Below, piece after piece: positions 1 to 7,583 of a DNA stretch of 11,015 nucleotides. Numbering within the stretch: the first letter of the stretch is position 1; each line of letters begins with the position of its first letter. Source of the DNA: Candidatus Poseidoniaceae archaeon (GTDB lineage Archaea > Thermoplasmatota > Poseidoniia > Poseidoniales > Poseidoniaceae). The notes beneath the pieces are model-generated. The model did not search any database. It saw nothing but the letters and a program-made list of their open reading frames with translations, and had not been told where the DNA came from. The position numbers and the translations under genes were made by a program. The stretch is from contig JAPKCL010000055.1 of the NCBI GenBank assembly GCA_028822955.1, forward strand, positions 1-11,015, in the 5' to 3' direction.

Positions 1-52
1 TAAGGAATGGGACCTAAACCCACCGCCGTTGACCAAGCTGGGCGACCCCCGC
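1..52 (-). tRNA. tRNA-Leu (anticodon UAG), 5' part only, cut by the window edge
   Basis: Read on the minus strand from 52 to 1, the sequence folds as the first two thirds of a tRNA. The acceptor strand is GCGGGGG, followed by T8. The D arm has a GCC/GGC stem and a loop containing the invariant GG pair. The anticodon arm is GTGGG / loop TTTAGGT / CCCAT, which places UAG at positions 34-36 (leucine, CUA codons). The bases after it (TCCTTA) would begin the long variable arm expected of tRNA-Leu. The variable arm, T arm and 3' acceptor strand lie outside the window, so acceptor pairing cannot be checked. It lies 41 bases downstream of copZ on the same strand. A weak TATA-like TTTCAAAT on the minus strand near 78-85 is about the right distance upstream to be its promoter. 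Confidence 0.82.
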
Positions 53-93
53 GCAGACTGATGGCGGCGCCTCTTGGATTTGAAACAAACGCA

Positions 94-306
94 TCAAGCC
101 GATGCTTCAAAACCAACTGAATTGACAATTTCGACAAGTTTACTGGTCGAGACCTCAGTTGAAGTGGTCACAATGCCAGAGCCCGTATCATGAGAAATAT
201 CTGCTTTGAGGACTCCTGGAGTTGCTTCCAAAACTCGCATGATTCGACCAGAACACCCACTGCATGTCATGCCAGTGATGTTGAGGGTGTGCACTTGTTC
301 GGCCAT
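94..306 (-). CDS. copZ: Copper chaperone CopZ, heavy-metal-associated (HMA) domain
   Basis: This 70-residue protein consists of one HMA domain, the usual size for a CopZ/Atx1-type chaperone. The metal site is the GMTCSGC motif, with C15 and C18 binding Cu(I) in this family. The pattern after it (a helix with R21-L26, a TPGV turn, beta strands, and a final helix ending in GFEA) is the normal beta-alpha-beta-beta-alpha-beta layout. In the family the protein carries cytosolic Cu(I) to the N-terminal HMA domain of CopA. It starts 30 bases after the copA stop on the same strand, so it is very likely the last gene of the copper operon. No clear Shine-Dalgarno is visible before its ATG, so it may depend on read-through from copA. 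Its motif lies at the same residue positions as in the CopA N-terminal domain. Confidence 0.93.
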   Translation of the reverse strand: MAEQVHTLNITGMTCSGCSGRIMRVLEATPGVLKADISHDTGSGIVTTSTEVSTSKLVEIVNSVGFEASA

Positions 307-336
307 GATTGTTGGACAGAAGGCAAGGCTTTGAAC

Positions 337-2616
337 TCATTCACGTATGGGACTCCACCATCTCAACAGAAGAGAATTACCAACGACACTCACCGATGAT
401 AACGACATTGCTGCTGCTGCAAAGGCAGGAGGGAGGAGGAAACCTGTGAATGGAAGCATTACACCCATCGCAAGAGGGATGCCAACTGCATTGTAGACAA
501 ACGCCCAACCGAGATTACTTCGGATACGTCGCATTGTACTTCGACCGAGACTGAGTGAAGAAACCGCATCGATCAAATCGTTTCGTAACAGAACAAAATC
601 AGCAGCATCGAGGGCAATATCGGAGCCTGCACCCATCGCAATACCGACGTCAGCAGCCGAAAGTGCAGCGGCGTCGTTAATTCCATCTCCAACCATCGCC
701 ACTGATCGCCCTTCTTCTTGCAATCGGATGATGTGATGGGCTTTTTCATGAGGTTTGACTCCTGCAAGGACCGTGTCAATACCAATCTTTTCTGCTAAGG
801 TATCAGCTGCTTCTTGCCGGTCACCTGTGAGCATGATGACTTCATATCCCATTTGCTTAGCATGGCGAATTGCTTTTTCTGAAGATTCTCGAACACGGTC
901 TTTTGCCTCAATCCAGCCGAGTAGACGCTTACCTTGACTGACTAAAACCAACGTCACACCTTTCGCTGCGGACAAAGCCAGTTTTTCTTCGACCTCTTGT
1001 TCGATTTCCACACCGACCTGGTCCATCAGTTCAGCGTTTCCAATGGCTACCACAGCCTCATCGTATTTTCCAATCATTCCGAGACCAGGCATGGTTTCAA
1101 TACCCTGAATATCTGGTCGAGAAGAGGACACATTGGCCCATGAAGTTTGAATGGCAGTTGCCAGGGGGTGCGTTGATTCCTGCTCAAGGGATGCAGCGAT
1201 TCCAAGGATTTCCTTGACCTCACAATCAAGCATCTCAATATGGCTCACTCTCGGTTTTCCTGAGGTAAGCGTGCCTGTTTTATCGACCACTAAGGTATCG
1301 GTCTTGTGCGCATTTTCTAATGCTTCAATGCCTTTGATGAGTAAACCATTCCTTGCTCCAACACCGGTGCCAACGATGAGTGCCGTTGGTGTTGCAAGCC
1401 CCAACGCACAAGGGCAAGCAATAACCAAAGTCGAAACCAGAACCATCATTGCGAGTTCGGCATTGGTCGCCATCGGATTATACGCTGATGAGTCAGGATA
1501 TATCCACCAAAACAAAGCAGCAAGTAGGGCCATTATGACGACTAAAGGAACGAAAATAGCAGCAATCCTGTCGACAAGTCGTTGAATGGGTGCTTTGCCC
1601 ATTTGTGCATCTTCAACCAAGGTGATGATACTCGCAAGCAAGGTATCTTCCGAAGGCCGAGTGGTTCGAACGAATATTGTACCATCGAGTACAATTGTCC
1701 CAGCTGAAACACGATCGCCGTCGCTTTTGCGAACCGGATACGGCTCACCAGTCATCATCGATTCATCGATACTCGCCTTGCTTTGAAACAGAACGCCATC
1801 CAAAGGAATTGTTTCACCGAGCAGCACTTTGACCAGTGAACCGACTGCAACTGCTTCGACATCTTGAGTTTCAGAATATCCGCTTGCTTCATCGGTGATG
1901 ACTCTCGCTTGTTTTGGTTGCAGTTCCATTAACGAATGTATTGCATCGGTTGCTTTGAGTTTCGCAGCAGCCTCCATCCAGTTCCCGAGTAATACAAAAC
2001 CAATGATAAAAACAACGCCATCAAAGAACACATGCGTGGCGGTAGTAAAGACTGAAGGAAGGAAAGGCAAAGACGGCTCGAAGGTAATCAGAAAAGACCA
2101 GATAAACGCAACAGTGGTTCCCAAATGAACGAGTACATCCATGTTAGCAGTACCACTTCGTAATGACTTCCAGGCCCTCATGTGAAACTCCCAACCGGAC
2201 CAGAAATAGACAGGTAGCGTTGTGAAAAAGGCAAGAAGTAATCGTCTATTCACTCCATTGATGCTCCCAAAATCATCCGCAAACATGGTGAGATAGAGCG
2301 TTGGAAGGGCCAAGAGTAAGGCCACTGAAACCTTTTGACCTTGTTTCCGTAATTCTGATTTAGCATCATCAATGAGGACAGGCTTTCCTCTTGTCTCCTT
2401 TACTCCAAAACCGCTCCGTTCAATCGCTGTGATCACTTTGGCTTTGGTTTGATGAAATTGAGCAGTGGGCTGAACGCGAACGACGGCACGATTGAGTGGT
2501 AGGTTGACTGAAACCTCTAGAACGCTCTCGACTTTCGAAGCGACTTTCTCTATCGAAGCAACACATGCACCGCAGGTCATACCTGAAATACTGAGTGTGA
2601 AAGATTCCTCTGCCAT
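337..2616 (-). CDS. copA: Copper-exporting P1B-type ATPase CopA
   Basis: This 759-residue protein pumps Cu(I) out of the cytoplasm using ATP. One N-terminal HMA domain (residues about 5-72) has GMTCGAC with C15 and C18. Membrane helices follow from about 97 onward. The actuator motif TGE is at 289-291, and the CPC metal motif in the sixth helix is at 401-403. The phosphorylated aspartate is D445 in DKTGT. The nucleotide-binding HP pair is at 483-484, TGD at 597-599 and GDGINDA at 643-649. The last two helices carry YN (708-709) and MSLSS (737-741), which together with CPC mark the Cu(I)-specific P1B-1 subgroup. The protein appears complete and intact. The start is supported by GAGGTGG at 2627-2621, which overlaps the stop codon of the upstream cysteine-rich gene. 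Only 9 bases separate the two genes, so they are probably translationally coupled. Confidence 0.97.
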   Translation of the reverse strand: MAEESFTLSISGMTCGACVASIEKVASKVESVLEVSVNLPLNRAVVRVQPTAQFHQTKAKVITAIERSGFGVKETRGKPVLIDDAKSELRKQGQKVSVALLLALPTLYLTMFADDFGSINGVNRRLLLAFFTTLPVYFWSGWEFHMRAWKSLRSGTANMDVLVHLGTTVAFIWSFLITFEPSLPFLPSVFTTATHVFFDGVVFIIGFVLLGNWMEAAAKLKATDAIHSLMELQPKQARVITDEASGYSETQDVEAVAVGSLVKVLLGETIPLDGVLFQSKASIDESMMTGEPYPVRKSDGDRVSAGTIVLDGTIFVRTTRPSEDTLLASIITLVEDAQMGKAPIQRLVDRIAAIFVPLVVIMALLAALFWWIYPDSSAYNPMATNAELAMMVLVSTLVIACPCALGLATPTALIVGTGVGARNGLLIKGIEALENAHKTDTLVVDKTGTLTSGKPRVSHIEMLDCEVKEILGIAASLEQESTHPLATAIQTSWANVSSSRPDIQGIETMPGLGMIGKYDEAVVAIGNAELMDQVGVEIEQEVEEKLALSAAKGVTLVLVSQGKRLLGWIEAKDRVRESSEKAIRHAKQMGYEVIMLTGDRQEAADTLAEKIGIDTVLAGVKPHEKAHHIIRLQEEGRSVAMVGDGINDAAALSAADVGIAMGAGSDIALDAADFVLLRNDLIDAVSSLSLGRSTMRRIRSNLGWAFVYNAVGIPLAMGVMLPFTGFLLPPAFAAAAMSLSSVSVVGNSLLLRWWSPIRE

Positions 2617-2625
2617 CTTCCCACC

Positions 2626-2820
2626 TCATTGGTCAACAGTGCTGCACGTATCATTCTCACAGGGCATGAGATTCCAATCGCCTTGGTCCATTGTGATACA
2701 ACCGCAACCGCAGGTACACATCCATCCAATCTGATCCCAACCTTTTCCGCCTTCTGCACGGGTGTAAAGCCGTTTCATCTTGCATTGACAATCGCATGTT
2801 TGAGCCTTGACTCGCGCCAT
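2626..2820 (-). CDS. Small cysteine-rich protein, first gene of the copper operon
   Basis: This 64-residue protein has nine cysteines: C9, C11 and C13 (CDCQC), C35, C37, C39 and C41 (a CTCGCGC run), and C54 and C59. No HMA fold, helix-turn-helix, signal peptide or membrane segment is visible. The spaced CxC pairs resemble metallothioneins or small metal-cluster proteins. Leading a transcript that continues into copA and copZ suggests that it binds Cu(I), as a buffer, donor or sensor; that is inference. A structural zinc-binding role is the main alternative. I do not recognise a named family. The ATG at 2820 lies about 25 bases below a strong TATA box with no Shine-Dalgarno before it, so the mRNA is probably leaderless. 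Its stop overlaps the copA ribosome binding site. Confidence 0.75.
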   Translation of the reverse strand: MARVKAQTCDCQCKMKRLYTRAEGGKGWDQIGWMCTCGCGCITMDQGDWNLMPCENDTCSTVDQ

Positions 2821-2834
2821 GGTTGTGGGTTTTA

Positions 2835-2867
2835 TGTAGTCAATATAAACGCTTTGTTTTGACTACA
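2835..2867 (-). promoter_or_regulatory. Copper operon promoter with a 9-bp inverted-repeat operator
   Basis: On the minus strand a TATA box TTTATATT lies at 2849-2842, about 26 bases before the ATG at 2820, the normal distance for a leaderless archaeal start. It is bracketed by a perfect inverted repeat: TGTAGTCAA at 2835-2843 and TTGACTACA at 2859-2867, with 15 bases between. One arm covers the end of the TATA box and the stretch towards the transcription start; the other lies over the region where TFB would bind. A dimeric repressor sitting here would block TBP/TFB. That it responds to copper is inferred from the genes it controls; no regulator gene is in the window. Confidence 0.68.
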
Positions 2868-2870
2868 ATA

Positions 2871-5243
2871 CTACTGTGGGGCTAAATCCAGTGACCCAGC
2901 CCAGACGTCTAATCCACGTAATCGGCAAGGGAATATTTGTCCGAGTTGGACTATCGGGGCTTGATCACCTCGTTCATCCGGTTCTGCAGGTATGACTGAC
3001 AATCCGAATTCATCGACACTCATCTGCGTTTTACCTCCGATTTGCCGCAGGTGCATTCGACCATGAATCGCTCCATCATCGGCGAGATCCAAGAAGACCC
3101 ATGGCGTTCGTAGGCCGGTTATGCGTGCGGCCCAAGAGGTGTGTTCAAGGGGTGTAGAATCAATTGTGCTCTCACCACCAATTTTCCCTCCACGTAACAA
3201 GTGGAGGTGGTAAGCATTGGCTACTAATTCCCATTCCATTCGTTTTGCTGTGTGCCCTTGTTCACTGCAATGTTTCGAAATCTTGGCAGTTTCTTCAAGT
3301 GAATGCACCCATCCATCGCCACGTAAATGGGCTTTTAATTGACGATGCGTCATCAAATCGGGATAACGTCGAATTGGACTGGTGAAGTGTACATAGGCAT
3401 CCAGATTAAGTCCGAAGTGGCCTAAGTTTTCTTCACTGTATGAGGCGCGTTGCATCAAGTGGAAGAGGCCTTGGTCAACGACCCGACGAATCGGGCCTTT
3501 GAGTTCTGATGCCTGTACTTGGGCTTGCATAAGCGCATCGAGGATATCCTGCCGGGCTTCTGAATCCAGAACACTTGAGAGATACTCTGGGGTATCATCG
3601 GCTGGTTCGACTTCTTGGGATTGCATGCCTGATACATCGATTGAACCGCCCGCCCAACCCGCTAACAAGTCGGTGAGTTCGCTCTCTTCGGATTGTCCGT
3701 GCGTTCGGAAACTCGGCATTGGCAATTCGATATCGACTCCAAGAGCCGAGAGTTTTGCATTTAATTCTTCGACTTCAACAGAATCGGGCGGTGTGTGGCA
3801 TCGCCATGGCAAAGGTGCGCCGACCTTTCCGAGTAAATGACCAACAGAGGCGTTGGTTGCAACCATGAACGATTCGATCATTTGCGTGGCTGCATTCGGC
3901 CATTTGACTTCAACTCGAATGTTCTCATCGCCATGGAGTCGGGGGCGTAATTCCGCATTTTGGATGTTGAGGCGTACTTCTTTCTCTTGCCAGTGAGAAG
4001 CGAGTTTGAACATTTCTGCAAAGCGGGGATTGTCTAAAGCATCCTCATACGCCATATTTTCAGCAACTTGAATCACCGCTTCGTACGCAGTGCAATCAGA
4101 AATCTCATTGTCGCTGTTGATGTTCATCGCCACAACCATCGCCAACCGGTCCACTCCTGCTCGAAGGGAGCATAAGTCATCGGCCAGGCGGGGGGGCAAC
4201 ATTGGAAGAACAGTATGTGGTAAATAGACAGAAGTTGCACGTGAGCGTGCTGCACCATCTAAACGAGTATTTGGTTGAACATAGTGGGCCACATCAGCGA
4301 TAGCTACCCATAATGTCCTGATGCCGTCTTCTTCTATCAGGCATATTGCATCATCGAAGTCCTTTGCATCGTGTGGGTCAATGGTAACAAAAGGAAGGTG
4401 TCGTAGGTCTTTCCTTTTGGTTGAAACTTCCTTGTCGCCATCGAGTTCAGGTAAACGGTCTGCAGCATCAACCAATGCCTGGTCATAGGTGCTTGGGAAT
4501 GGATTCCATCCGCCCTTCCGTTTGTTTTCAAGTCGTAAATCGAGGAGACTTCGAGCATTGAGTCGCCCGGATTGAACCAGTAACAGGGCCATACTTGGTT
4601 CGGCATCGCGGAACCGTAGTCCAGAGCGCCGATTCGCAATAAATCTGGCTTCACTCACTAAATCGAACTTCCCCCACGACCGGACTACTTCGTCAGGCAT
4701 GAGTGAAAACGAATCGGGATAATCTTCGCCTCCCAGATGGGCTAACCACACGTCCTCTAACAATGCGTACCGTTCCATATCGCCTTGGCTCAGTGAATCG
4801 GTGAGATGTGCATTCTCTGCGTTCAAAGCAGGACGGCCATGTAACCCAATCGAGCCTTTTGAAGCATGAACGGTCGTGAATGCTTGCCAGTCTAATACGG
4901 AGGATTTAATCTGCTCAGTTTCGCTTGGGGAACGGATACGGACACATTTATCTTCGACTTCAATGAAATGTTCATTCTTTGAACGAGCCTGTGCTAACGT
5001 CGCGTCGATTTTACTTCGGAAAGCGCGTTCTGCTTTGCCATCACTCGCAAAATCTCGGCTGAGGTTTTCACGTTCGATCAGCAAGTTTGCAATTGAATCT
5101 CCACTCCACTCCACTTCCCAAAGACTCAGGTCGTGACTAAAATGACTTGAGAGTCGCTTCCAAAGTCGTTCATCATCGGAGAGTTGCGGCCCTTTCGAAC
5201 GGAGTTTTGAACCGCGGTTGTGTTGTTTGCCTCGGCGACCCAT
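2871..5243 (-). CDS. rnr: RNase II/R-family 3'-5' exoribonuclease (RNB domain)
   Basis: This 790-residue enzyme is predicted to degrade RNA from the 3' end. A basic N-terminus (residues 1-20) is followed by about 260 residues with weak similarity to cold-shock/OB regions. The RNB catalytic domain begins near 275. The metal-binding aspartates appear as D289, D295, D297 and D298 in the block around TIDPHDAKDFDD, with the spacing known from RNase II and RNase R. The second family signature is HFTSPIRRYPDL at 619-630, containing R625 and R626. A short S1-like beta domain probably forms the C-terminus (about 700-790). All key residues are present. The start is supported by AGGTGAG at 5253-5247, overlapping the stop of the J-domain gene 8 bases upstream, so the two are likely one transcript. 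RNase R is patchily distributed in archaea, many of which rely on the exosome instead. The symbol is by family; RNase II versus R is not settled. Confidence 0.9.
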   Translation of the reverse strand: MGRRGKQHNRGSKLRSKGPQLSDDERLWKRLSSHFSHDLSLWEVEWSGDSIANLLIERENLSRDFASDGKAERAFRSKIDATLAQARSKNEHFIEVEDKCVRIRSPSETEQIKSSVLDWQAFTTVHASKGSIGLHGRPALNAENAHLTDSLSQGDMERYALLEDVWLAHLGGEDYPDSFSLMPDEVVRSWGKFDLVSEARFIANRRSGLRFRDAEPSMALLLVQSGRLNARSLLDLRLENKRKGGWNPFPSTYDQALVDAADRLPELDGDKEVSTKRKDLRHLPFVTIDPHDAKDFDDAICLIEEDGIRTLWVAIADVAHYVQPNTRLDGAARSRATSVYLPHTVLPMLPPRLADDLCSLRAGVDRLAMVVAMNINSDNEISDCTAYEAVIQVAENMAYEDALDNPRFAEMFKLASHWQEKEVRLNIQNAELRPRLHGDENIRVEVKWPNAATQMIESFMVATNASVGHLLGKVGAPLPWRCHTPPDSVEVEELNAKLSALGVDIELPMPSFRTHGQSEESELTDLLAGWAGGSIDVSGMQSQEVEPADDTPEYLSSVLDSEARQDILDALMQAQVQASELKGPIRRVVDQGLFHLMQRASYSEENLGHFGLNLDAYVHFTSPIRRYPDLMTHRQLKAHLRGDGWVHSLEETAKISKHCSEQGHTAKRMEWELVANAYHLHLLRGGKIGGESTIDSTPLEHTSWAARITGLRTPWVFLDLADDGAIHGRMHLRQIGGKTQMSVDEFGLSVIPAEPDERGDQAPIVQLGQIFPCRLRGLDVWAGSLDLAPQ

Positions 5244-5251
5244 ATGCTCAC

Positions 5252-6139
5252 CTACAACCCAGCATCCTTCAATTTCACGAGGGCTGCTTTCTGTTCTTTC
5301 GACAATTCATCGTAATCAGGAAGGACAAATTCGAGTTCTAAATCTCCACCATCGTAGCCTGCACCTGCAATTCGCAATCGGTCACCGATCAATGTTTCAG
5401 GTGCAACACTCAGCATAATTTTCTTCTGCGAAGGTAATGCTACTTTCACCTTGCCTCCAAGCATCAGTGTACTGAATGGAGTGGGAACTTCTTGGACCAG
5501 AATGTCGCCATCCCAAAACCGCCCTTCTCCAAATTGGATTCGAATCGTCAACATCACATCACCAGCATCGCCTTCGGGGTGGTCATGCCCTTGCCCTTTC
5601 ATGCGAGTAGTTGTTCCGTGTTTCACTCCGGCTTTGACCGTCGTTCTCAAGGTTGTTGTTGTCGCTTCCATTGTCCCACTCGCATTCGGTTTGAGCCGTT
5701 TGAATGTGAACGAAAACAGACCTCCGTTTTCCGCTTCTTCAGTGGTGAGTTCAAGGCTTACTCCGATGTCGGAACCCTTTGGCCTTTGACGCCGTTGTTG
5801 AGATTGGCCCGTGCCTCCGAAGGGACTTCCTCCACGCGGCCGGCCTCCACCGCCGAACATTTGACCGAAGATGTCATCCATTCCTCCCCCTCCAAAGGAA
5901 GCACCACCGCCGCGCATCGAGGACATGCGTTGTTGCTGCTCGTATTCGCTGCGGTCTTTTGCAGTAGCAATGGATTCGTAGGCCGCCTGTACTTCCTTGA
6001 ATTTTGATTCAGCAGTGGCATCATCGGGATTGCGGTCTGGATGGAATTGGCGGGCTTTTTTGCGAAACGCCCGCTTGATTTCAACATCGCTTGCATTACG
6101 GACAACGCCTAAAACGGAATAGGGGTCTTGCTGCGCCAT
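5252..6139 (-). CDS. J-domain co-chaperone (DnaJ/CbpA-like, without zinc-finger region)
   Basis: This 295-residue protein has a J domain at about 5-65 with the HPD motif at 33-35, which stimulates the ATPase of DnaK-type Hsp70. A glycine-rich linker follows at about 76-110, including repeated GGGG runs and FGQMFGGGG. The C-terminal substrate-binding beta domains span about 124-273 and include the conserved GRFWDGDILVQ and TLMLGGKV segments, which resemble DnaJ's GRFxRxGxDL and LGGxxxVPT. The four CxxCxGxG zinc repeats of classical DnaJ are absent, which makes this a type II (class B, CbpA-like) protein and explains the short length. No dnaK or grpE is in the window. It heads a probable operon with the exoribonuclease. 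The Shine-Dalgarno is weak (GGAG at 6154-6151, 11 bases from the ATG). Confidence 0.92.
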   Translation of the reverse strand: MAQQDPYSVLGVVRNASDVEIKRAFRKKARQFHPDRNPDDATAESKFKEVQAAYESIATAKDRSEYEQQQRMSSMRGGGASFGGGGMDDIFGQMFGGGGRPRGGSPFGGTGQSQQRRQRPKGSDIGVSLELTTEEAENGGLFSFTFKRLKPNASGTMEATTTTLRTTVKAGVKHGTTTRMKGQGHDHPEGDAGDVMLTIRIQFGEGRFWDGDILVQEVPTPFSTLMLGGKVKVALPSQKKIMLSVAPETLIGDRLRIAGAGYDGGDLELEFVLPDYDELSKEQKAALVKLKDAGL

Positions 6140-6276
6140 CGAATGCTCTTCTCCGCCACCCCCACATCAACCCTCGCCACCCTAAATCGTGAAAAGTGGG
6201 AAGTGATTATGCCGACATCCGCGACGGAGTGGTTATATTGGGAGGGTAGGTGGCGTTGAAGGCCCGAGGTCGTACC
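6140..6276. promoter_or_regulatory. Divergent intergenic region between the J-domain gene and secE
   Basis: This region holds the start signals for both halves of the window. For secE, reading right, a TATA box TTATATT lies at 6233-6239, so transcription should begin near 6261, and GAGGT at 6266-6270 sits 6 bases before the ATG at 6277. For the J-domain gene, reading left, I cannot single out one TATA box: the secE element is nearly symmetric (CAATATAACC on the minus strand), and AT-rich stretches near 6184-6189 and 6206-6213 are other options. No further gene is visible. Confidence 0.6.
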
Positions 6277-6546
6277 ATGTCGAGTGATGCTACAGAAAAC
6301 CGTTCGTTTGAAGACAAAGTTCAGGACCGTCAAGACTGGATTGAGTCTCAATTCCGCCGTATCTCACGAGGCTCTTGGGCTCGTATCATTCGCATGGCTC
6401 GTAAGCCAACCGCTCAAGAATTCAAACAAACTTCCATTATCTGTGGTATTGGACTATTTGTTCTTGGAGCAATCGGGTTCGTTATGCTGGTCATGATGGA
6501 TAATTTTCTTCCTTGGCTTTTCGATGTCATGAACATCGGGAACTGA
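6277..6546 (+). CDS. secE: Preprotein translocase subunit SecE / Sec61 gamma
   Basis: This 89-residue small subunit of the SecYEG/Sec61 channel clamps SecY in the membrane. It has a charged N-terminus, an amphipathic cytoplasmic helix containing the conserved RMARKPTAQEF block (residues 39-49), and a single membrane helix at about 53-74. This is the typical archaeal SecE arrangement. The reading frame is open to a GTG at 6250, which would give 98 residues. That start is rejected because it lies between the TATA box (6233-6239) and the expected transcription start (about 6261), while the ATG at 6277 has GAGGT 6 bases upstream. The gene is followed after 22 bases by spt5 on the same strand, the classic secE-nusG pairing, and both probably share one transcript. 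Confidence 0.9.
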   Translation: MSSDATENRSFEDKVQDRQDWIESQFRRISRGSWARIIRMARKPTAQEFKQTSIICGIGLFVLGAIGFVMLVMMDNFLPWLFDVMNIGN

Positions 6547-6568
6547 GCGAAAACTGGAGATGAATGAA

Positions 6569-7483
6569 ATGAGTGAAGCATTTGTAGCATATGTCCGATT
6601 TGAAGAGAAACTTCTTTTGTTGCGTCGCAGCAAATCCGATGGCGACTTCCCAGCTTTGTGGGATGGCGTTTGGGGTATTGGCGACACGCCTGAGGAAGTC
6701 GTTGCGCGAGTTTCCGAATCCACTGGTATTCCAATCGATGCACTCCATTACCAAGGCTCAGGCCCTGAACGTGGTGTCGACATGGGCCGTTCCCTCGTTG
6801 ACGTCGTTCCAGTTTTGGTCGTTGCCAGCACTGATGAAGTAACACCTACCGGCCGTTACACAGAATGCGAATGGATTGACCCAGGAACGCTCCAAAACTA
6901 CAACTGTATCTTCTCAAACCTTGAAATGGAAAACAATTCCAAACTCTTTGGCGAGATGTATGGCTCAGTTGGTTCTTTCCTTTACATCGTCAAGACGGCG
7001 ATTGGCTCTGAACAACGTGTTGCCGATGAAATGTACAACCGACTTCACGGAAGCGGTTCACTGACCTCCCTTCTACCAGACATCATGTCCATTCTTCATC
7101 CAACAGGAATGCGTGGATACTTGTTTATTGAATCAAGTGCTCTTCACCATGTCGAGAAGTTGATCGGCCGCTCCGGTGGACGAGACCCAGCCGCTCGCCG
7201 TGGCCTCAACCAAACACCACTGAAGAATGCCAAGACTGTACTCCCTGGTGAAGCACCTCTTGCCGATATTCTCCCTTACCTTGAACCAAAGGCTGTAACC
7301 TCTGGAATTGAAGTCGGATGTATCGTCGAAATCGTGACTGGTGCATTCAAAGGCGAAAAGGCTCGTGTCCTCAGTGTTGCAGAATCCAAGGAAGAAGTCA
7401 GCATGGAATTGTATGAGCAGCCTATCCCAATGACCCTCAATATGCGTGGCGACCACGTTCGTGTCGTGGAGCGTATCGAGTGA
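6569..7483 (+). CDS. spt5: Transcription elongation factor Spt5 (NusG) with an N-terminal NUDIX-like domain
   Basis: Archaeal Spt5 binds the RNA polymerase clamp with Spt4, keeps elongation processive and contacts the ribosome. It is normally about 145-160 residues; this one has 304. The C-terminal half is a standard Spt5: an NGN domain from about 137 (FLYIVKTA, then GYLFIES at 183-189), a linker with LPYLEPK at 235-241, and a KOW domain (GAFKGEKARVLSV, 258-270) followed by EEVSMELYE. Residues 1 to about 115 resemble a NUDIX fold: VRFEEKLLLLRRSK, then a DFPALWDGVWGIGD turn, a helix at 41-54, and ECEWIDPGTL (99-108), which matches the late E.x.W.dp.eL signature. The NUDIX box is degenerate: D39 replaces the GE glutamate and the RExxEE core reads ARVSES. 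It is therefore probably not a working hydrolase. I chose the ATG at 6569 because GGAG at 6556-6559 lies 9 bases upstream; the ATG at 6560 touches that GGAG and would add three residues. Confidence 0.88.
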   Translation: MSEAFVAYVRFEEKLLLLRRSKSDGDFPALWDGVWGIGDTPEEVVARVSESTGIPIDALHYQGSGPERGVDMGRSLVDVVPVLVVASTDEVTPTGRYTECEWIDPGTLQNYNCIFSNLEMENNSKLFGEMYGSVGSFLYIVKTAIGSEQRVADEMYNRLHGSGSLTSLLPDIMSILHPTGMRGYLFIESSALHHVEKLIGRSGGRDPAARRGLNQTPLKNAKTVLPGEAPLADILPYLEPKAVTSGIEVGCIVEIVTGAFKGEKARVLSVAESKEEVSMELYEQPIPMTLNMRGDHVRVVERIE

Positions 7484-7583
7484 TTTTTCCGGGCGTCGTC
7501 GCTCAACTCCCTTCGCACAGCGCGATTATATAGGGGTGTTTTGTCGGCTGAATGCCCACATAGTGAGCAATGGAGTTGAAACA
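7484..7583 (+). promoter_or_regulatory. spt5-L11 gap: weak T-run terminator and promoter of the stalk operon
   Basis: Directly after the spt5 stop is TTTTT at 7484-7488, a weak archaeal-type terminator. A clear TATA box TTATATA lies at 7526-7532, so transcription should start near 7555 and give a leader of about 30 bases. GGAG at 7572-7575 lies 8 bases before the L11 ATG at 7584. The promoter shows that L11 begins a transcript of its own. It also leaves no room here for the missing N-terminal domain of L11. Confidence 0.68.

Noticed and set aside
94..2820. Copper genes as a recently transferred island next to a tRNA gene
   Set aside because: No integrase, att-like repeat or clear change in base composition is visible; the tRNA is merely the next gene on the strand.
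6250..6276. GTG start giving SecE nine extra residues
   Set aside because: It lies upstream of the expected transcription start for the TATA box at 6233-6239, while the ATG at 6277 has GAGGT six bases before it.
7446..7583. Open frame upstream of L11 that could be the missing N-terminal domain
   Set aside because: Its translation has no L11-like residues (no PPxGPALG), it overlaps the end of spt5 in another frame, and it runs through the promoter.
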